From assembly GCA_022113835.1 (NCBI GenBank), contig JAILWY010000021.1, positions 186,001 through 250,000 on the forward strand: a stretch of DNA of 64,000 bases. Direction: 5' to 3'. The stretch comes from Atopsyche davidsoni. Its lineage: Eukaryota > Arthropoda > Insecta > Trichoptera > Hydrobiosidae. The notes below the pieces were generated by a model. That model did not search any database. It saw only the letters and a list, made by a program, of their open reading frames with translations, and had not been told where the DNA came from. This document shows positions 59,148 through 64,000 of the stretch, one piece after another. Position 1 is the first letter of the stretch. Each line of letters begins with the position of its first letter. The translations under genes and the position numbers were made by a program.

Positions 59148-60550
59148 ATGTTCATACATCTTAATTAAACCGCAGAAGGCCGTCGGCAAAAGGGCGGACT
59201 CGACATCGTAACATACCGGAAATCAAGATCTTGCATCAAGCTTGAAATACCTTGTAATCAGTTGTCGTCAGTTTTGAAGGCTCAATGAAGGGTAATATGT
59301 CCAATACTGCTTGAAGGTTGTGTTTTTTTTTCAAATGGTTCATTGATTGATTTGCGTGAATTTTGCGTGTTGTGAAAGATTACTCTTCTTAAGGTGACCT
59401 TGTTAACTTCAAGGGTGTAAATAAGCATCATAATTACAGTACAATAAGGGTCGATCGGAGAGCCGCCCCCCGATGAGACCTCGACAAGGTGTTTAGTAAC
59501 GCAATACTTTCCCCGACAATGGGCCGCCCCCGCCGAGCACACCCCCCGCGGATTAATAAGGGATGTTATCATTCTGCCGACAAAGATATTAAGGGAATTA
59601 ATATACATATTTAAAATAATGAAGTCTCACCGTGTCTATGGGAGGTTCGCCCCAAATGTAGTAAGCCTATTTAACAGCGCGGCGACATGTTTGTCATTGG
59701 GTGTTTTATGTAATTTACGATATCATATGAAATCTTATTACGTTTTGGGAAAATTTAATTTAACGCTGCATTATATTGTGCAAGAGAAAATAATTTAGAA
59801 TTCTGTTACGAGAATACATTATGCTGAAGCTATTCAATTATGTAGGATTTAGTATGCGTAATGTATAATATAATACGTACAAGCAACAACACATACCATG
59901 GATTTCATATATACAATTTTTATTTTATTAATTCATTCATACATTTATATTCAATCATTTTTTTGTACATTTATAATATATGCTTGTATGGTAGATGCAT
60001 AAAGTACGAGACAATATTGTTAGTAGTCAGTTTGAAATTTTAACAGTGTCACAAACTATGCAGATATTACGAATTTTTACGTACAATTTCACGGAATACA
60101 AGCTGTGTTGTAAGTAATAATTATGTACGCGAAATACGAGGTTGTGAATAAGAAACCAGGTAAACTTATGATACAATACTATGTTTCTAGACATACTCAA
60201 TGTTAGCTCGATTTACGGAATGCAAGCTAGTAATGTCACGTAGAATGCGAGCTGGTTGTGTCGTAAGTAATACATCTACTATATAAACGGAATGTTATGA
60301 GATATTCGTGATGAATATTCGGCTGAAATGCCTGGAACTAATACATAACACAAGCTGAAAGTAGTATAGTATCGGTAATTTAGAGACACGCAAAAGTGAG
60401 ACATCTACATATGAGATACAAGCTTGTAGTGTCTTGATATAATTGTAAGGGAAATCAAGGAATAAGGAAAGTAAAATGATTTATAAATACCAGTTTTTAG
60501 TCGCGATGGTCATTTTAAAATATCCGAGATGCAAGGAGGTACTATCTTAA
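59148..60550. other. Intergenic, no feature recognised
   Basis: A GC-richer patch at 59450-59560 lies in otherwise AT-rich DNA. No open frame or repeat could be supported. Confidence 0.4.
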
Positions 60551-61069
60551 GGCAGTTGCTTCCAGCCTTTTACCTGGCGAAATCGTGTCATTTAATTAAT
60601 TTAATTGTCACTTTATTTTTCTATGTCGAAAGTTGATTTTTTTACAGAGTATTGAAAAAACTATAAAGTATATTTACCATTTTTTTATTATTTAATTTGC
60701 GTCCATTTTCAGGGTAAAATAAAATCTTGAAGATGTTGAAAAATTGGAAAAAATGACGACTTTTCAAAACCAAAGTTTGTTAAAGATTTTTTTTTTTTTA
60801 TTTTTAAAATAATATATCGCACAGGGTTTATATTTCATCTATTAATTGCAATTAAAAAAAAAACTTTTAATGTTTAGGACTCTTGGAAAAGGGACATGAC
60901 GAATCTCCAAATTCCTACACTTCAATCGGAAAAACACATATTTATCATATTAACAGTAAATTTATAAGATATAAAAAATATATTCTGTTCGGAAAAAGAG
61001 ATGTATCAAACTTTTTTTGATTGGTGTAGTCGATTTTTCGCAAAACACTTGATTATGGGACCTAGACCC
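60551..61069. mobile_element. TTAA-flanked non-autonomous element (519 bp)
   Basis: Flanked by TTAA at 60547-60550 and 61070-61073. The interior matches 32920-33300 and 34348-34450 of the larger element (CGTGTCATTTAATTAATTTA, then GATGTTGAAAAATTGG, then AGTCGATTTTTCGCAA). It has no Helitron and provides the empty-site reference for it. Non-coding. Confidence 0.7.
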
Positions 61070-61073
61070 TTAA

Positions 61074-62580
61074 GTTATATACAATTTGAGCTACAGGCGC
61101 CAGGTGACAAATATTATTAAGCTACTTAGCTTTTAGAGTCTTAAGTTACTGCGATATATAAGGAATGCTAGTAAAAAGTGTCACCAGTAAAGCATAGGGA
61201 GCTTACAGCGTCAGCTATCTACGAAGCAACTTTGTACCTGAACGAGTAAAACCTCCGAAGAATTCGCCAAGCACCGCTGCAGCTAATGCAGCGTGCAAGA
61301 ATTTTAAAATTAAAAACACGCTTTTTAATTAAACTACCCCTAAATCCCCGAGGAGCATACTCCCCGCGGGATACTGGATACGGTTAAGTATTAATTGGAG
61401 GTAGACACAGCCAATCTGGGACAATCATTTCCGAGTTGTCAGCTGGGGGCGGCCTTTGACTCGGGCCGACAGGTGACCGGAGCCCAAAGGCCCGGTAATC
61501 GACTTGTCACCGCCAGGCCCTGCCTTATTAATCCACTATCCGAGGATTAATAAGGTACTGCCTGGTATCCACTTCGCGGAAAGGAACCGCTTCTTCCGCA
61601 TTAAGGTCGTACTCAAAGAGCTGCTATATTTCCGTCGACGATATTGGATGTGATCCTGCATAGTTTATAGCGGCGCATCGCTTGGCATAAAATATAGTTT
61701 GAGAAGTACTAGGCTAAGTTCTATAATAATTATCTGAGAAATACAATATATACAGTGATACATTATTCTAGTATGCAAAACCATTAAAAAATATTCATAA
61801 CTACCACCACGTATATTGTAATATTGACGCTATATAGCCATGCGTTATTTTGATTTTCAGGTTTTGTTCTGTTCAAAGTTTATCTCAAAGTATAAATTAT
61901 AATACATTCAAAATAAACAATGTGTATACATCTAAGTTATTCTGATCTAAGAGTGCTTAAACCGAAGAACACAAGGCCGCAAGCCGAGCAGTTAAAATGA
62001 ATTGAGGCTGTGTTTATAGGAGCTAGTTAAGCAATAGAGTGTTTTTTCCTCGTTTAAACACAAAAAATGTCTGGACTTTAGCCCCAAACTTCACGACCGA
62101 GAAGGCAGTGTACTAACTATTAAATTGCAAGATGTTCAATGCCAATTAAGTTAAACGGTGGTAGCCAGTCTGGGATCAACTATGCAAGATTGTAGTTGCA
62201 AGTTTGCAGGTGGCGTTTACTCCGGGGGACAATCTATTAAGTCAGAAGCACTGAATCGACCTTTTATGGGAGGCATAACTAGCTACGAGGTAAAACCAAA
62301 ACCACCGAGAGACTGCGGCTAGACAAAGATACGAGATAACGTATTTTACTAAATATATCAACAGTGTAGCACTTGAGTGAAATTTCGATGGTAGAGCTTA
62401 CGACCTCGTCCTTACGATGTGCGTTCCTGTCTAATATCGAACTCGTAATCCAAGGAAGCTCGTTGCGACATAGGCTCAGGGCGAATTTCCTAATAAGGCC
62501 TCATCAAATATTTAAAACTCCCTCGGTGACCTCGTACGACAAACTTCCCGTAAGCCCAACATCGTTTCGCTAATACGGAA
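61074..62580. other. Intergenic, GC-rich island at 61340-61640
   Basis: The island contains two inverted or repeated CCAGGC/TATTAATCC blocks (TATTAATCC at about 61528 and GGATTAATAAGG at about 61544 form an inverted pair). No gene was identified. Confidence 0.3.
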
Positions 62581-62582
62581 AA

Positions 62583-62830
62583 TTCCACCCTTATATCACA
62601 TTAATGCGCGTCCGTCTTGCGATCCTAAACAAACTGCGCCTCCGCATGTCCAACTCATAGTGGAGGCTCAAAAAATCGGTAGCAGTTAGAGAAGCTGATT
62701 TTATAATACCAATGAAAGCAATTCCTGAAAATCCTGAAAAGTCCATCCTATTTCACATAAGTGCGCTTCCGACTTGCGATCCCAAACAAACTGCGTCTCT
62801 ACATATTCAAGCAGTAGTATATAAAATCTG
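62583..62830. repeat. Local direct duplication
   Basis: The block at 62583-62660 (CTTGCGATCCTAAACAAACTGCG) recurs at 62745-62815 (CTTGCGATCCCAAACAAACTGCG) with substitutions, about 160 bases later in the same orientation. Confidence 0.75.
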
Positions 62831-63397
62831 TCGTATTCTAAGCAATAAAACCAAACTGTTTTTTTTTTTTATAAATACTGCAATGGGTTATTTTTTTTAT
62901 ATATATAATACATATTATCCAGTTGAGTAATGTAAGTACAAAATCTGAACAAGCACACAAAAAACTACTTGTCGTTTATGAAGTTTATTTATATGTTTAA
63001 AAAATCTTACCACATTCTCAGTCCAAAAGGAAACGTTGCTTCCACGTAGCCGTTTAAATTAGCTGCTACTTTGATGAAGCAGAAATGATTTCGCATCACC
63101 ATTTACTTAGGAGATGATGCTCCTGAGAGCTTTTTGTCAGGCTATTGTTTGTTTGTGCAATCGTGGACATAAATTTACTAAGCCCACTCTATGCGGTCGT
63201 ATCGTCAATCGATGTACTTCAATTTAAATTGTTTAGTATGTGTTTTTAAATAAAAAATGTATAAAATCAATTACATCGGTGCTATTTAGTAAAACCTAGA
63301 ACTTGCGTGGAAATGAGTCCTGAAAAAAATCTACTGAAATGTTCATGAAATTCCCTACTCTCCCCTTTCTGTTACTTGTGCATTTCTGTCATACTGT

Positions 63398-63690
63398 ACC
63401 CTGAGCGTGTGTAAAGAATCGGTAATGGAGTAGTGGACTGGGAACAATTGTGGAGGGCTCCTGTTATTGCGAAGGAGTATCTGATTTTAACGCCAGATAT
63501 TTGTAAGGAAAGGATTATATAATAATGCTGTCGGGCAGCAGCAATATAAAACTGCGGTGTAGAAGGACTCGGGGACCCACTACACTATTTTCCCCTCAGA
63601 AAACCATGAACACTGTCTCAGCATGAGTATCTCAGTGAAATGGTTGCATACCTTCTCTGAGGAGAGGCACTTGATGAATAATGAAGATTT
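63398..63690 (+). mobile_element. LINE-type repeat fragment
   Basis: A fuller copy of the repeat seen at 1 and 18308. It runs from CCTGAGCGTGTGTAAAG through GGATTATATAATAATGCTG to TCTCTGAGGAGAGGCACTTG. No frame is intact. Confidence 0.55.
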
Positions 63691-64000
63691 AGTAAATCGC
63701 GGTATCGGAATTTAATCCTAAATAAAACTGTCTAAAACTAAATAAAATGGGGGAAACTATTAAGCTATCAAAAAGTATTAATGCAGTGGGGCACGTCTCC
63801 GGCATTCGCCACGTTGTACACGTGAAAGTCATAGCAGGTTTTTCATTTTTAGAATGCTGTAGACACTTTATAAATCTATAAAAAAAAAACAAAAAAAGAT
63901 TTCGCATCTTTCAGTTATATAGGGTGTCCAAAAAGAGTATCGGGTGAATGTGAATAGTGACCGTTATTGCGATATACTGCAAAAAGTTTTCGGCCCAGAG

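Noticed and set aside
58472..59211. Short frames at 58472-58684 and 59005-59211
   Set aside because: They lie in GC-rich islands, where stops are scarce. No motif or splice site supports them.

Overview
The window looks like a chromosomal segment of an insect, most plausibly a lepidopteran. The genome is AT-rich. Genes have small exons with GT-AG introns, and the intergenic and intronic DNA is packed with short DNA transposons, a Helitron, LINE fragments and an LTR element. Insect is well supported by gene content and structure; Lepidoptera is inference. No RNA gene, CRISPR array or bacterial operon was seen.

Left part (about 1-27 kb): a long minus-strand gene for a PDZ protein of the ALP/Enigma/ZASP type. 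Four coding exons at 26822-26917, 14491-14642, 9968-10035 and 7299-8747 join in phase and give the first 588 residues. The 3' end lies beyond the left edge. A separate exon at 3922-4261 (minus) ends in the same phase as the last of these and is probably an alternative first coding exon. The introns hold hAT, Tigger-like and LINE remnants, including a 1.4 kb hAT element that carries a 103-bp higher-order tandem array.

Middle part (about 27-48 kb): no confident host coding exon. It holds a TTAA-flanked element with 110-bp inverted repeats interrupted by a Helitron, a further hAT element, a GC-rich island at 37.9-38.7 kb that may be a promoter/first exon, and a 5.9 kb degenerate Ty3/Gypsy LTR retrotransposon. 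That element was itself hit twice by one LINE family.

Right part (48.6-56 kb): a compact three-gene cluster. Rab27 (minus) and a MIEN1-like Rdx-family gene (plus) are head to head. The MIEN1-like gene and molybdenum cofactor sulfurase (mal/MOCOS, minus) are tail to tail, with poly(A) signals only about 20 bases apart. All three reconstruct as complete proteins of 212, 103 and 820 residues. From 56 kb to the end there is no recognisable gene, only GC-rich islands, a G-rich tract and transposon fragments.

Rab27 acts in granule and vesicle docking. The MOCOS product sulfurates the cofactor of xanthine dehydrogenase and aldehyde oxidase. The PDZ protein belongs to an actin/Z-disc scaffold family. 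They are neighbours rather than parts of one pathway.
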